Assembly: GCA_031841125.1 (NCBI GenBank) | Contig: CM063109.1 | Location: forward strand, 8,532,321 to 8,596,320 | Length of the DNA: 64,000 nucleotides | Reading direction: 5' to 3' | Origin: Acanthococcus lagerstroemiae | Lineage: Eukaryota > Arthropoda > Insecta > Hemiptera > Eriococcidae | Shown here: piece by piece, positions 1 to 12,649 of the stretch | Layout: each line of letters starts with the position of its first letter | Position numbering within the stretch: position 1 is the first letter of the stretch | Translations under genes and position numbers: made by a program | Notes under the pieces: generated by a model | Told to the model about the DNA's origin: nothing | The model's database searches: none | Seen by the model: only the letters and a program-made list of their open reading frames with translations

Positions 1-1099
1 TTGAGGCAAGTGGCAAAAAATTCCCCCAAAACATTTTTGTCCCGGAATTTTAATTTTCAAATCTGGTCACCCTATGTTGTTATGATTCCCTTAGAAGTGG
101 ATAAATGTTCGCTAATCATTTGATGTTTTTAGGGTCGGCTAGGAGTAGTGTTGGTGTTTTTATCTGTTGACCAATTGCTCTTCAGAAATTGGAATCGGAT
201 GAAATCTTGAAATTTTTGACCAGATGATCGAAGTGCGAATGTTGCGGAGCCTGCAGCTTCGCAGTCTGAAGCCTTTTGAACTTACCATGTGCTGTTAGTG
301 TGTGTGTAGTATCATCCCAATTACCTTACATCTATCAGCTCTTATATTCCGGAACAAAAGAGCTTAAAACATGATTACCAATAGGTCTTTTTCCTGATAT
401 CGTTTTCAACAACTGCCAATAAGAGATAAGCTAGTTTCTAATGTTTCAGTCGAAAGCCAACCCTTTTCCAGCAGCTAGCTGCGTGTTTACACCTTTTATT
501 CAATAACCAGCATTATTCCTTTAATAATGCATTCACAGTTTACTTTTTAGCTTCCAGGGTTTACTTCAAATCTAGAACTATTAGTGTCATCCTGTCAGCT
601 TGAATTTTCACTTCGGAAATCGCTCTTCCCAGTTTTTGAAAATCTTCAAATTTTGAAATGAGTTCAGGGGCTGAGTATGCAATCTACATGGCATTATGCT
701 TGTATTCTGCATAGTTAACAAATTGTGAAAATTTGTTTCTCTGCTCATTGATTCTTTTCGGGTCTTATAGGGTTAACTGACTTACTTGACATCCCTGCAA
801 CTTTGAACAGATGATTTCTCTAATAATAGTAAACGAAGGACTGAGTTCGCTCAGTCAGTCAGATGGATTCTCCTTCTTTCGAAAAAGCTTAATAGGAATT
901 GAAGCAATACATTTTTTTGACTTTCTGTCAAGTTTCTTTTAAGGCTAAGGAGCCAGGTAGGCAATATAGTCGGAAATTACCTTCAAGTAATACAAATTCA
1001 TATACAGAATCATCTTCCAGTTCTCTCCGAGTCAGCTACGTGTATGAGAGGGTTTAAATCAAAAAGTCTCAATTTTGAAAACTAATGTCCCTTCTCCGT
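1..1099. other. No recognisable feature
   Basis: AT-rich sequence with only short random ORFs. I see no gene, RNA or transposon end. Confidence 0.5.
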
Positions 1100-2140
1100 T
1101 CAACTGATTGAGCGACCGCTACCGTTGTCATCGGCCGATGCTGTTCCATGTTTCAAGTTGATGTTATTCCTCGTTGGTATAATCGTGTCGGTCTTGTGTC
1201 GGTATGACATCCTAATGAGTCGCCTGATGAGTTTATCATTTTGTAATCGAGGTACAATATCGTGTAGTATCATCGTTATCGAATCGCTCGCTCCGGCCGC
1301 ACCTGATTATACGATACTCCAAATTGATTGAGACACGGGTGAACATTAATTTGAGATCGCACGTTTTCGAAGTGTTGGCGAGCCAGAATTACTCTTGGTT
1401 GTTACTCGGGGCGCGCAAGTTGTTCCTCAATACTTGGCATCGCTTTCGAACGTTTTCATCGTCAATTTTATCAGAGAATGTACGCCTGTATTGGTAAAAT
1501 GTCACAGCCGGGACCAAGGAAGTTATTTATAGGCCGTTTTTCCAGTTTTGTCGTGTACGAAATGAGCAGAAGTACCTAAGTGATCAGCTGTCGCGCGCGC
1601 CAGACTCGCGGTTCGAGATCCGGCCGGCGTTTTCCCGTCCTTTTTATCTCAGATTCGATCGATTAATAATATGGAGCGTATTTTTAAACCGCGATCTATT
1701 TTTCACATTTACGAGATTTTTCTCACCGTAAATTTTGCTAGTCGATGCCGCGCCGCAGGTTTTTTTTTTCTCGTTTTGCCCCACTCGTTACGGTTACACA
1801 CTTAACGCGATTACATTCGACAAGTTGGTCACGGCTTGGCGCGAATTGATTGTCATCACCGTCGGCATCGGTGTCCGCGGGCCTCGACGGACATTTATAT
1901 TCTCGTTTCTGAGATTTCTCAATGAGAATTCGCTTGTGTGCGAATAAACGCAGAGCTACTGTGCGGGCTACGTCCAGTGTTCTTGCGATATAGTGTTGGT
2001 CCTATCCGTTCTGGGTCTCGGCAATTAATACCTGGATCCAAGATCGCTGGTGGAGGAGGACAGCCTCGATCGTGGCTCGACGTGTCAACTGGTTTGATTA
2101 ATGTGGTGTGGGTGTGAGCTACAACAACGATGATCTTCGA
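1100..2140. promoter_or_regulatory. CpG-rich, repeat-poor segment: possible promoter or untranslated exon
   Basis: CpG is visibly much denser here than in the flanks (for example CTGTCGCGCGCGCCAGACTC at 1588 and CGGCATCGGTGTCCGCGGGC at 1862). The short ORFs are not convincing. Such segments in this window otherwise coincide with genes, so this may be a promoter or 5' UTR exon of an unidentified transcript. No TSS motif decides it. Confidence 0.3.
1573..1640 (+). repeat. tRNA-like (SINE head or tRNA relic) sequence
   Basis: TAAGTGATCAGCTGTCGCGC followed by CGCCAGACTCGCGGTTCGAG resembles a worn A-box to B-box tRNA body, and a T-run follows at 1641. The B box (GGTTCGAGATCC) has one extra base and the T stem does not close well, so it is not a working tRNA. 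Confidence 0.3.
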
Positions 2141-2149
2141 AATTGCGCT

Positions 2150-2900
2150 GTTACTCGGATGTTGAATACAACGGCGGTGTTGTCGGCATAGCCATCGAAG
2201 TATATACTCTCTGCGATGGTACTGGGTGTTCTTTACCGAGAGATTGTCGCCTTAATGTGCATTACTATACAATGTTCACTAGAAAAGAGAGCTGTCTTCA
2301 TGATGATTTGGGTGTTTTTTTTACTGAGCAATTGTAGCCTCTATATGCGTTGCTGTACAGTGTTCACCAGAAAGAGAGTTGTCTTCGTGATGGCTTGAGT
2401 GTTCTTTGTTGATTTGCTGAGAGATTGTCGCTTCAATATGCGCTACCTTCGGTGTTCCAGAAACAACGTTGTCTATGTCATGGCATTGGATGTTCTTTGC
2501 TGAGAGATTGTAGTCTCAGTATACGTTACTGTACATTCACCAGAAAGTTGCCTATCTGATGGTATTGAGTGTTGTTTGCTGAGAGATTATATCCACTGTG
2601 TATGCGCTGCTGTACAGTGTTCATCAGAAAGAGAGTTGTCTTTGTTAGGTTTGGGTGTTCTTTGCTGAGAGATTGTCGCCTCAGTATGCGCTGCTGTCAT
2701 TGTTCACCAAAAAAAAAAAGGTCGTCTTTGTGATGGCATTGGGTGTTCTTTGCTGAGAGACTGTAGCCTCAGTATGCGTTACTGCACAGTGTTCACCACA
2801 GAGTTGCCTTCCTGATAGTACTGGGTGTTCTGTACTGAGAGATTGTAACCTCTACACTTTTGTATGGTGTTTATGAGAAAAAGAGTTGTCTTGTGAGCTG
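2150..2900 (+). repeat. Tandem array of about 86-bp units, eight copies
   Basis: The unit reads roughly GGGTGTTCTTTGCTGAGAGA, TTGTCGCCTCAGTATGCGCT, GCTGTACAGTGTTCACCAGA, AAGAGAGTTGTCTTTGTGAT. The GAGAGATTG anchor occurs near 2238, 2324, 2419, 2501, 2580, 2666, 2754 and 2838. Copies differ by substitutions and small indels (spacing 79-95 bp). The short ORFs across it are repeat artefacts. Confidence 0.9.
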
Positions 2901-3789
2901 AATGTAAGATCTACAGGGTGTTTCGCGAATATCCTCCAATTTTTTTTTTAAATTACAAAATCGGATCAAGATGGAACAGTTATCTTAAATGACGAAAGTC
3001 TTGTGTATTCCAGGGTGAAGATTTTCTCTTTCCTCAGATAGAAGCCGGAACATTGGAAAAAGCCCCCCTGCCCCCTAAAAAAAGTTGCTCTCCTAAAGTG
3101 AAAACTCAACGGACCACTTCAAAAATTTATTGACAGGTTTTCCTTATTATACAAGTGAGCGAACGAAAAAAAAAATATACAGTTTTGTATTAGTGATGCA
3201 TGTACTGTACATCTGAACACTACTGGTGAGGATGATACAGTTCACTTATACGGGCAAAGAATTTTGTGCAGTGCAGTACAGCAGATAACGGAACAAAATT
3301 ATTCTACCTTGAAGAATCCTATGCTAACATGGAAAAATCAATAAATTACATGTGCCAATTTTCATTTTACCCAGTATTTTCGTACATTTTTAGTTTCCAC
3401 TCCCACGTTAGGGTTTTCCAGATTAGACGAATCCTCTATAGACAGTTTTCACTGTAGATGTAAAAACACTACATTCAAAATATTTTTGAAATCGAAGAAT
3501 ATTTAGGGATTACGCCCCGTGCAGTTTAACATAGTATTTTCCAGAAGAAAAGTCCCAATTTTACTTTGAAAAATACTGAAATCAAGTTTAACCTGAAATA
3601 TTGGTTTGACTCAGAAATATTATCCTGATTAATGTACCAGTTGAGTACCTACGTAGCACTTATATATAGAAGAAATTTTCAAAGTCAGTATATACCTCCG
3701 TCTTGAATTTTAGTATAAAGGCAACTTTCATTATTTTAGTCCATGAGAAGAATATAATTTTATTTTTTCATATTATTTACTTTCAGCAG

Positions 3790-4800
3790 TGGATTTGTGG
3801 GGTAAGCCTGCGGCTAACTGCTCACGATAGAGCATAAGCCTCCACCACTTTCCTCCAACTGTTTCTCTTTTGGGCTGTGGACCCGTTGTTCTTCTAATTT
3901 CGTCTATACACCTGGTTATGAATCGTACTTTTTTCCATACGCGATAGTATAGTGTCCAGATTGTCGCTACTAAGTTCTACTTGTTTGAGCCGTTTGAGGA
4001 GTTCGAGGGATTCGCCTACGGTGCCATATAACCCGCGTACTTCATTTTTTGCTTTTTTACACACGTACTCTGTGTCTTTTACTTAGTTTCCTTTTTGGGT
4101 ATTTTATCTTTTAATTTTTTTTCTAGTATCTTCCTGAGCATTGCATACTGCGTCATTTTTCATTTCCAATGTTCAACTTGTAGTTCCCCCTCCCCATGTT
4201 TGGGCCCTGTATGTTAAAGTAGGATTGATGCAGCTTTCTAGTATTTTTATTTTGAGATTTGTTTTGCTGAATAGAATCGGTTTGTGTGTCCAGAATGCTC
4301 TCCAGGCCCGCGCGATACTTGCCTTACTCTCTTTTTTGGCATAGTTTTCGTATGAGACTGTTTGCCCAAGATAGTTGTACTCGGTTACTTCTTCGATTAG
4401 ATTATCTCAATGTATAGTTCTTGTATGCCTTGTTCCCTATTGTACGTCCTTTTCGGTTCTGCTATGTTCATTTTTAGGCCTCCTTTTCAGTTTTTTTTTT
4501 CTCATTTGTTTAGTCATCTCATCATACACTGCACTTCTTCCAAGTTTTTATTAATTAAGACCATGTCGTCAGCGAATTTAAGGTTGTTGAGATATTTTCT
4601 GTTTCTTCTGATCACCTTGCCTTCCCAGTTAATATTTTAAAATGCGTATTCTGGAACACTGTTGAACTTGTAGATTCAGTCTTCTAGGGTTTTCATGAAA
4701 ACTGTATATAGGGCCACAGAGATGCTTATAAGTGTAGTTGTTGGTTGCTGATCTGCTGCATTTTTTTTTAATAAGTAGTTGAGGTTGTTTTGGCCTGAAC
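3790..4800 (-). pseudogene. RTE-like non-LTR retrotransposon relic (reverse transcriptase 3' part), copy 1
   Basis: Read on the minus strand, it contains LKFADDMV (the catalytic F/YADD box, about 4556-4586). This is followed by ILESCINPTLTYRAQT (about 4200-4245) and, near the end, a WRKVVEAYALS-like tail at about 3800-3870. The order matches the C-terminal half of RTE-clade endonuclease-reverse transcriptases. Many stops and frameshifts make it non-functional. It is homologous to the copy at 12650-13945. Confidence 0.75.
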
Positions 4801-5713
4801 CCCTATCGAAATTGGTTCACTGGGTGCTAAAATGTTAACTACGCTCGTAAATAGCGTCAAATATGTCAAAATTAGTTGTTTTTTGATAGAGTCAGGGATT
4901 TATTTTTTCAGGTTGTTCTGATCTCACTTCCCACTCATATCGGTCCACAGGGACTGAAATATGTAATAGTCACATGTACTCAATGTGAATGCTTCACGTT
5001 GCAGCCCCTTGTGAACTGAAAATGGGTGGAGGTTCGGACTAGAACAATTTGAGAATTAAATTCTTCACTAAGACAAGCCGAATTTATATATAGACAAGCC
5101 GAATTTATATATATTTGACGTATTTATTGGAATTTTAAAGTTCTGCCCCCTTCTGGACCCTTTTGGGTTTGGACGGGAAAAAAGTAACCTCAGAAATAGT
5201 CGGGCATTGACCCTTGAAAAGTTTTTCTTCATAAGCATGCGGGTATAGGTACTCAATTGTACAGACGAGAACAATTATTTTTTGAAGTCAAACCAATATT
5301 TTTCTGAAAACTCGATTTTCAGGATTTGGTAAAGCAAAATTGAAATTTTTTAAGGTGAATGATTAACGAGTATTTTTTTTTGTATAGTCACATGATTGGT
5401 AGAATCCCAAAATGCGATAGCTAACTGACATTTCAAATAAGTTCATATAAACAGTTAGTCTTTTTCTGATTTTGCCGCATAGTCTTTTTAGGGGCGGCAG
5501 AACTCTTAATGGGGTAAAATTGAAAACTCTTGATCTTGCGAATCTTAGAGCCAAAAATGTCATATTTTTCGAAGTAAAGTCTAGAAATGTTTTTTCTTTC
5601 GCATTCCTATGGAGGCGAATTGCTCTCTTCCTCCCTTTTCCCCTGAAATTTCCCTTTCAGAATGACGGCATAATAAAATTGCAGAGTTAGAAGAAATGTA
5701 GACTCTAGGCCTG

Positions 5714-6013
5714 TTGTGTCGCTGGTTGAGCTCAACTCGGCTCATTGATGCCTTAGGCCTATTCACTTCTCACGCAGGAAGGAGCGAATCCGACGTGATC
5801 TGTTCGAATATCCTCAAATCAAGGGGTTTGCCTCCCTGGCAAAAAGTTCCCGTTGCGTTCTCCTCTGGCGGAAATTGGTCCCTTCCAGAATTTGGGTTTT
5901 CCTCTTCTGATGTTGTACGCTTCTGCGACCCTGGCAAGAATTTTACCGATATTCATCCTCATAGCCTGCGATACCTACTTTCCAGCATGCTTCTGAAGCT
6001 CGAGGACACGTAA
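5714..6013 (+). CDS. Unidentified 99-codon ORF followed by AATAAA-like sequence
   Basis: The ORF (MCRWLSSTRLIDALGLFTSH... to SMLLKLEDT) is followed directly by AAATAAATAAATG. Residue composition is protein-like, but I recognise no family and found no upstream exon. Alternatives are a processed pseudogene, a transposon fragment or chance. Confidence 0.25.
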   Translation: MCRWLSSTRLIDALGLFTSHAGRSESDVICSNILKSRGLPPWQKVPVAFSSGGNWSLPEFGFSSSDVVRFCDPGKNFTDIHPHSLRYLLSSMLLKLEDT

Positions 6014-7299
6014 ATAAATAAATGAATTTCTGAGTAGCATCGACTTCGGTGTCTTCTAAACCATGTTCCTAGTTTCTGATACGCAAGTTATGTAAAAGCG
6101 ACAGTAACATTCGTCACCATAGTAATGATTATAAATGATTACTGAGAATGTAAATTACCCGGGTACACATAATTTATTACTTCTAAAACAACGAAATCAA
6201 ACTGTATTACACGTTTTATAATCAGCTGTTTCTTGGAGCACGAGTTAAGTTACCCTGTTTTGTTCGGAATGAAAAATGACACCATGTTAACCTGTAATGA
6301 ATTCTACGGGTGTTCCGTTTTTGAAGATAAATTTGATCAATTATTTGACAATGTAACCGTACTCATTTCAGACTACTCTAATTACCGAATTGATCAACTA
6401 CAAGTTGATCCGACAGACAACAATGTATAAACAATTATAAACATGTTTCGATCTCGTTTTCAGTAAACCAACCACGTCGGTACTCTGGGAACTGGGAATT
6501 TTATTTACTAACTACGATCACAACAAAATTATTCAGCGGGCTGACAGCGAATCTAGGGGTTTTAATATCAGTACCGGGGAGTTCAGTAAACAGTGACGAG
6601 AGTAGCGATTTTCAAAATCCGAGGTTAATTTTTGAAAATCAGGTCCATATGATCTGAATGAAAATCTGAAACAGTTCTGATGTGAAATGATCATGACTCA
6701 GAATTTTTTCAGACTATTTGAACGATTCAAACGATTCAATCGAAAGAAGGAATGTTTTTGAGGAGTAAGCTCAAGCTCCAGAATGCCTGATTTTTCAGAA
6801 ATGAGGAATTGAGGAAGAGATTACTTCTGGGGGAGATGTGGCAGTAGGACTGGAAGAACCAAAACTTCCCATCCCCATGAGACCTTTATAATTTTTTTTC
6901 TGTAAAAATTATTCACTTCGCAATAGATTTACTCGTCTCTGAACTCACGGTACTGAGAGTCAAGGAGCAAGAAGAAATTTAGTTTGCGTACATAATATCT
7001 CAGCACAGTTAGATGGAAATTGATTCTAGTACTCGTCAAGAGGAACTAAAGACGCATGGTCTCACTTGATGGTGCGTATGGCGGTGCCCGTATGCCAAAG
7101 TGGCTGTACCCCACTCCTGGCCCCGGAAACCATCCTTTCGAGTATCGCATCAGTGACCAGAGGAATCCATTGAGTCTGGTTCGAGCCCCTATTTCGCCCT
7201 TCCGATTCGGATTCGCGCTATCCTACCAAGAACACGATGGAACACCCCAGCATTCACCTGAAATTCGCGTGCATCACAGACGGACGTGCTTCCTTCTTT

Positions 7300-7857
7300 C
7301 ACCCCTCACCTCCTCTTCATGGTACATGTGGTGACGCAGGAAGGAGGTAAGCCCTGTTGGAGGGTCCACAGCAGCTTTGGGATGGTACAGAGTCGTTGTG
7401 TCCTTTGTCCTTCGGTCCTCTGCCTCGACTCCTCGATCTGCGTCTTCTTATTCATGATGGTCGAGACATAGGCCGATACCCGGTTCCATCCGCTTCCACT
7501 CTTCAGCATTTCCGGAATCAAAGTGTCCGACGCGAGGTAATTGATTACGCCGTCGTTATCGCTCGTGTTGCCGTCAGGATTGATCGATCGTTGTCGCCGT
7601 CCCGCGCCTCTCCTGCTCCCAGGCCTCACACTTGAACAGGGCGTGCCAGGGGTTGTCCTCCGTCCCTCGATCACAGTGCTGGCATACGGAGCTCGGCGCT
7701 ATCGCCATCCGAAGTAAGTGCCGAAGCACCCGTGGCCGCTCAGAACTTGGGTTAGGTTCAGTTCCCCACGGGCCCTGCCTACCCACTGATCGAGATCGCG
7801 TATCTCAGTGCTCGGGTCCACTCACCTTGGTCGACGCGTGAGTGCATATTTATGGTC
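7300..7857 (-). pseudogene. R1/Jockey-like non-LTR retrotransposon, 3' end of ORF2
   Basis: The minus strand reads RVLRHLLRMAIAPSSVCQHC followed by a CX2CX9HX4C knuckle (7574-7786). After a frameshift it continues as LIPEMLKSGSGWNRVSAYVS and TIMNKKTQIEESRQRTEG (7306-7674). A CCHC near the C-terminus followed by this kind of tail is typical of the R1/Jockey group. The reverse transcriptase core itself was not found upstream. Confidence 0.75.
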
Positions 7858-8329
7858 CATTCTCAGAGTTGAAGGGGCTACAAGTCTCTGAAGTTCGAAA
7901 AATAGAAAATTTTAGTTCAAGAAGTTCTTTAGAAATACAACAAAAACGTATACCTATCTTCAATATTGAAGGAGTAGTTCGAGTTTGAAAACTTTTATTT
8001 GAATTAAATTCTCAGTTATATGAATTTTAGTGTCAGTAGCTCCTAAAATTTTCAAGATAGGCCAGAATTAGCGGTTATACTTCTTGTTGTATCTTGAAAA
8101 TACTGTTCCTTTCTAGTTTTCAAAATCAGATGCGAATAAATTGTCAAGAATAAAATGTTGCTCCAAAGTTGAAAAATTTCCTTAAAACTGAGCAAAATGC
8201 TTTATTTTTAAATTACTAGGGGGCTGGCCCAACCCCGACGTCACTCGCTTTGCTCGCACCGGCCTGCAGTATTTCACAAGCTGAAAAAGTATAACTGCTA
8301 TTTTAAAAAATAAATCTCAGACACAGCGC

Positions 8330-8700
8330 TACATCATCCAGGTGTTCTCTGCTCCACCAAGAACGCCACCCTGGGGTGGGCGAGGGCTACCCTCTGCCCA
8401 TCCCCACCACAGCTGTCCTCCATCACAGTCGCTTTCCCCCACCATGCTCCTCCTCGCCTACCGTGACGCCCTTCCTCACCGTGGCCATCCTCCCTCTCCA
8501 GGAGCTCCCCCCTCCATCGAGAAGCCCCCCCTCGGGGTAGAGACCTCTGTTGAAACGTGAGATTAAGGTACAGGGGAGGCCACCAGGAATTTATCCCCAT
8601 GGAGGGGAAGGAGGAGTTGGCTATTACTGTTTATTGTATAGAGAGCCCTCGTCCTTCACAGCGACCTTCCTCTCCCCAAGCTCTCTCCTACATTATGTAC
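8330..8700. other. GC-rich island of unknown origin
   Basis: About 230 bp (8334-8560) of CCACC/CCTCC-rich sequence, followed by mixed sequence, in otherwise AT-rich surroundings. ORFs on both strands are compositional. It may belong to the same retrotransposon as 7300-7857, but no motif shows this. Confidence 0.4.
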
Positions 8701-10175
8701 CCGGTCACAAGGGTAGGAAACACCTAGAGAAATGAGAAATGAAGGGGCAGGGTAGGCAACCCGCAGTGTTTTCCCCCCTTCCTCCCGGAGGTAGCGGCAG
8801 ATTTTACTTTTTTAGTATATAAAGAGAAATTCATTTAGGGAAATATTATATGACACGACAGGAAAAAAGTGTTGCACGACAGGACTTTTGTATGCTAAAT
8901 AATGGTATATAACTACAACATTAACAACAACTATTATTTCATTAGTAAGAACGACAAAAAAAATTTTCAAACACCTTTTATTTTAAACAACAATTTATTA
9001 CGTTCCTCGCCAATTATATTTTTTCTTGAGTGCATCGACGATACAGATAATATTATGTTGTGACGGTTTCATAATCCACTAAAATTAGCATAAAAATGAG
9101 CTCAATTCAACAAAAAATAGTACAGAAATTATACTTTGCAGAAATGGTCGGGACTCCATCCCGATGAACATACAAAAAGTCTCCGCCCCTCCGATGCGGG
9201 CTTCCAGTGCCACAGAGGGTAGAAGGTCATAAAATTTGGTTTTTGACCCATAACTCGCTTCGTATCAAATTTATTGAAAAAATACCTCAGTACAGAATTA
9301 AATCAAATAAAATTTCCCGTAATTTACGTTTTTACATATTTTCTGTATCATCAACGGCTGACCAGTTATAAAGCGCTGAAAATGTTTTTCATTTATTCAT
9401 AGTTTTCACTTAAATTGACGTCCACACAAAATGTCGCTTATAACATTTAATTTGTCGTCGCCCAGCTTACTGTGGTAATTAATTTTCAGCAGTGCATTGT
9501 ATATTATTGTCGGGCATCATATTTCGTTTAGTTCAATTCATTTTTTTACGTCTCCCCAATTATTTTTTTGTCGAGCATTCATTGTTTTATTGTTTCCTGC
9601 AGAAATTGTCGTTGGACCCATTAAATTGTCGTATTTGCATTTGTTCTTGTCGATGTATCTCTTTGTTTTGCCGGGCCATTAAATCAGACCCATCCATTTA
9701 TCGATTTTTTTATTTATTTACAACGGCTAGGGATACATGAATAATACTCACTTTGGAAAATTAGGCGGAGCTACTTATGAAAGTGATTTTTGCCTACTTT
9801 TAATCTTGAAGGGACTACCCAAAGTCAACATTTTTTTAGTTGAAAATCTTAGTCCAGTTACATGATTGAATTTTCAAATTCATATTGCCCCTTCAGTGTT
9901 GATGGCAGGCCATAACTATCTGTGAAGAATCTTCTAAATTGAAATGTGTTGTAAAATTCACAGTAGAAAGTCGCTATCTTACCTTTGAGTGACGTAAGAC
10001 GTAACCAGCCCTTCCAATTTGTGGTTTGGCCCATAGATTGTTTTCCACTTATACGTATTTGCGGTTGGTCATTCATTTTTGCAAGTAAATTCTGGATCCG
10101 ATCCCGAATTGTCACTGAACAAGGCGAAAGTAAGAAAACAGTTCCGTTTTGGATATGGTTAATCTGTAGGTGTAA
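8701..10175. other. No recognisable feature
   Basis: AT-rich intergenic sequence. The short ORFs near 9492-9740 are Phe/Leu-rich and not convincing. Confidence 0.5.
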
Positions 10176-10557
10176 CAGGGTTGCCACTTTCTGGAAAACC
10201 GGGAAAAGTCAGGGAATTTGGTCAGTCAGGGAAAAGTCAGGGAAATTTTCTGAAAATAACAAACGAGTTCGTATTTTATCAGAGTAAACTTTTTTTTATC
10301 ATAACATAAGAATAATGATAATCTATTCGCAAATGAAATAGTCTATAATATTGAAAAATATTACATAAATTACATCTGTACCTTCTTCTTCTCGATAGCG
10401 ATTTTTTTTAAATCTATATTGTAAAAAATTTCTGTGACTCTCCTCCCTCTGGGCTTTCTCGGAATCCTGTAAAAAAGTCAGGGAAAATTGGAAAAGTTGG
10501 CCTGGAAAACCGGGAAAAGTCAGGGAAAACCAATCCTGAAAAAAAGTGGCAACCCTG
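10176..10557. mobile_element. TIR element, CAGGGTTGCCAC family, copy 1
   Basis: The ends CAGGGTTGCCACTTTCTGG and AAAAAGTGGCAACCCTG are inverted. Inside are repeated CCGGGAAAAGTCAGGGAA words near both ends. It is non-coding. The same family occurs at 31638-31896 and, degraded, at 13944-14184. Confidence 0.88.
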
Positions 10558-12649
10558 TCTACACATGGGTATAGCTTATTACAAAATGGACATCAGTTTT
10601 TGGCCTTGGCTCCCGCCGTAACATTGTTCATTTTCGAGCAATTTTGTTAGTGGTTTGAGTACAGAAAACAGAGCCACAAATGTTAACAATAAATTTCCTG
10701 TTTCAAACTTAACTCAGTTCTACATAAATGGATGGCTTATTTTAATTGTTGCCCAGTAACATTTCTTGCATTTATAAATCAGACATAATTGTCCAAATAC
10801 TTTGTCCAACCTGTGTTTCACTATTCAGCTGACTCTCGTGAAGTAAATGGTCTGGGTACAGTTGCGCAGGGGTATCCTGAAGTGAAATTGATTAGAATTG
10901 ATGGAAAAATGATCGTCTTTGGTTCTCTTGGACTTCGGTGAGATTTCAGTGTTGTAAAGAGGGCTGTAGTGGTGTGCCCTTTCGCATGCTGGCATTCATC
11001 GCCAGGTGCAGCAGTATTGCAGTTATCATTTGGTTATATCTCGTTTCCTTTTTTATTTCTTTTTATCGTTGATTTATCCGAGTTCATTAGAGCCGGTACA
11101 AATCGTTTTGACACATTTCCAACGAAATAACCTTCTACGAGTATATCCATCACCTACGTATTCTGACTGTCTTGTGTCGTGTCGTGTACGATCAATTTTT
11201 TTTTGATTTATTAATTAAATGCGCAACGTAAAGTGAACTATCAACGTGTGTGTAACGATCTTATAAATTGTCAGCTTCAACTTCCATAACTTGAACATAA
11301 ATTTCTCCGTAATTTATTTATCGTCATAATTTACAAGAACTGCCCGTTCTCGGTATTGGTATCCGTACACTATGTAGGTATACTAATTATTATTCGATTT
11401 CGCGATTAGTAATGAGAGGAAATGATAAATTTCAATTCGAATGCCTCTACTATTTTCATTCTAGTCGACTCGACTTTTTCTCTCCTTCGATATGCTCTCC
11501 AGTATTAAATGGTGTAGCAGTAAATGCCTTGCTCGAATACAAGCGATGCTAACGAGCGACGAAAAACTCTTGTGAACTTGCTATAACCGAACTGGACTCC
11601 TAATGCAGACGTTACAAGTTACAAGCCATAACTATTATTTTCCTTCTTTTTTTTTCCTGTTTATCTCGTATTTCTTTCTACCTTTATTTATTTTTCTTTC
11701 TTCATCTTTCCATCGACCTCACTCGATCGCAGCCTAACCAAATGTTATACCAGTGGTGTATGTTGACTGGTGCCGCAGAGGCAGAGCCTAGATAGGTACA
11801 TCAACAGTGCAAGAAAAATGAAGAAAAAAAAATCCAGCATCGAGAATGAACAGACCCACTTTCTCCATCTACCATGTCTAGACTACTATGCGTCTCCGTA
11901 TGTTGGTTTTTTTTTTAAATTATTTATTTATTAAATCATACGACGGACTCGGAATGCAATTTTTAAATAATTGGCCTTCATTTTGGCGTACACAGAATAT
12001 TTATTCCGTTTATGATACATCGTAAGACATTTTGAAAGTAGCTTACGCGCATTAGAAAAGCTGATTCTTGAAATTAATGAATCTGTATTTATCGATTATT
12101 TTGATGAATCTATTATTTTTGACCGTTCTGTTATTTTTTATTAATCAATTTTTCGTGATTAATCGATTATTTGTGATAATCGGTTACTTGAATTGATCGA
12201 TTTTATTTCATGAATCGATTACTCAACAGTATTGTTTCTCATTCATTGAGACAGACTGCTAATAATGAAACTTAGTCTCAGTTGTTTCATTTATGTGGGA
12301 AAAAAATACAACTGACATGAATGTACTTGCCCCTCCCACTGTCCCCATTACTCCTCTCACTAGATTATATTAAATTTTTGTAATTAGGAATAGATAAATA
12401 TTTTATTCAAATTATTGCAGCTGACGGGAAGGTATGTTAACTTACCCAGTAGACAGATTCACGGTTACATTACTAGGCTTGGTTAACGAAAGATGGGTGT
12501 TATTAGTTGTTATCAGGAAAAATAAAGCTTGATAACGTAATAATAATTATAAAGATAATAATAAATAGCCTTTATTTTGGTAAGGACATAATACAAACAA
12601 TGAATACGTACACTCAATAATGAAGAAAAAGTTATAGGTATTCGATTGT
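10558..12649. other. No recognisable gene
   Basis: AT-rich sequence with scattered CpGs around 11100-11600. It includes simple AATCGATT-like words at 12090-12230. Nothing else is supported. Confidence 0.5.

Noticed and set aside
1573..1640. Functional tRNA gene
   Set aside because: The B box is off by one base, the T stem does not pair and no acceptor stem or anticodon arm can be drawn.
2143..2398. Overlapping ORFs with cysteine-rich translations
   Set aside because: They fall in the 86-bp tandem array and change frame between units. There is no conserved frame.
2150..2900. Regularly spaced repeats considered as a CRISPR array
   Set aside because: The units are contiguous, diverged 86-bp tandem repeats with no unique spacers, in an insect genome.
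6233..6430. 65-codon ORF with a KFDQLFDNVTVLISDYSNYR stretch
   Set aside because: Protein-like in places but short, with no family, no splice sites and AT-rich surroundings.
9858..10287. Two overlapping ORFs of about 100 codons on opposite strands
   Set aside because: Both run into the CAGGGTTGCCAC element at 10176 and read its GGGAAAAGTCAGGGAA words. They are repeat artefacts.
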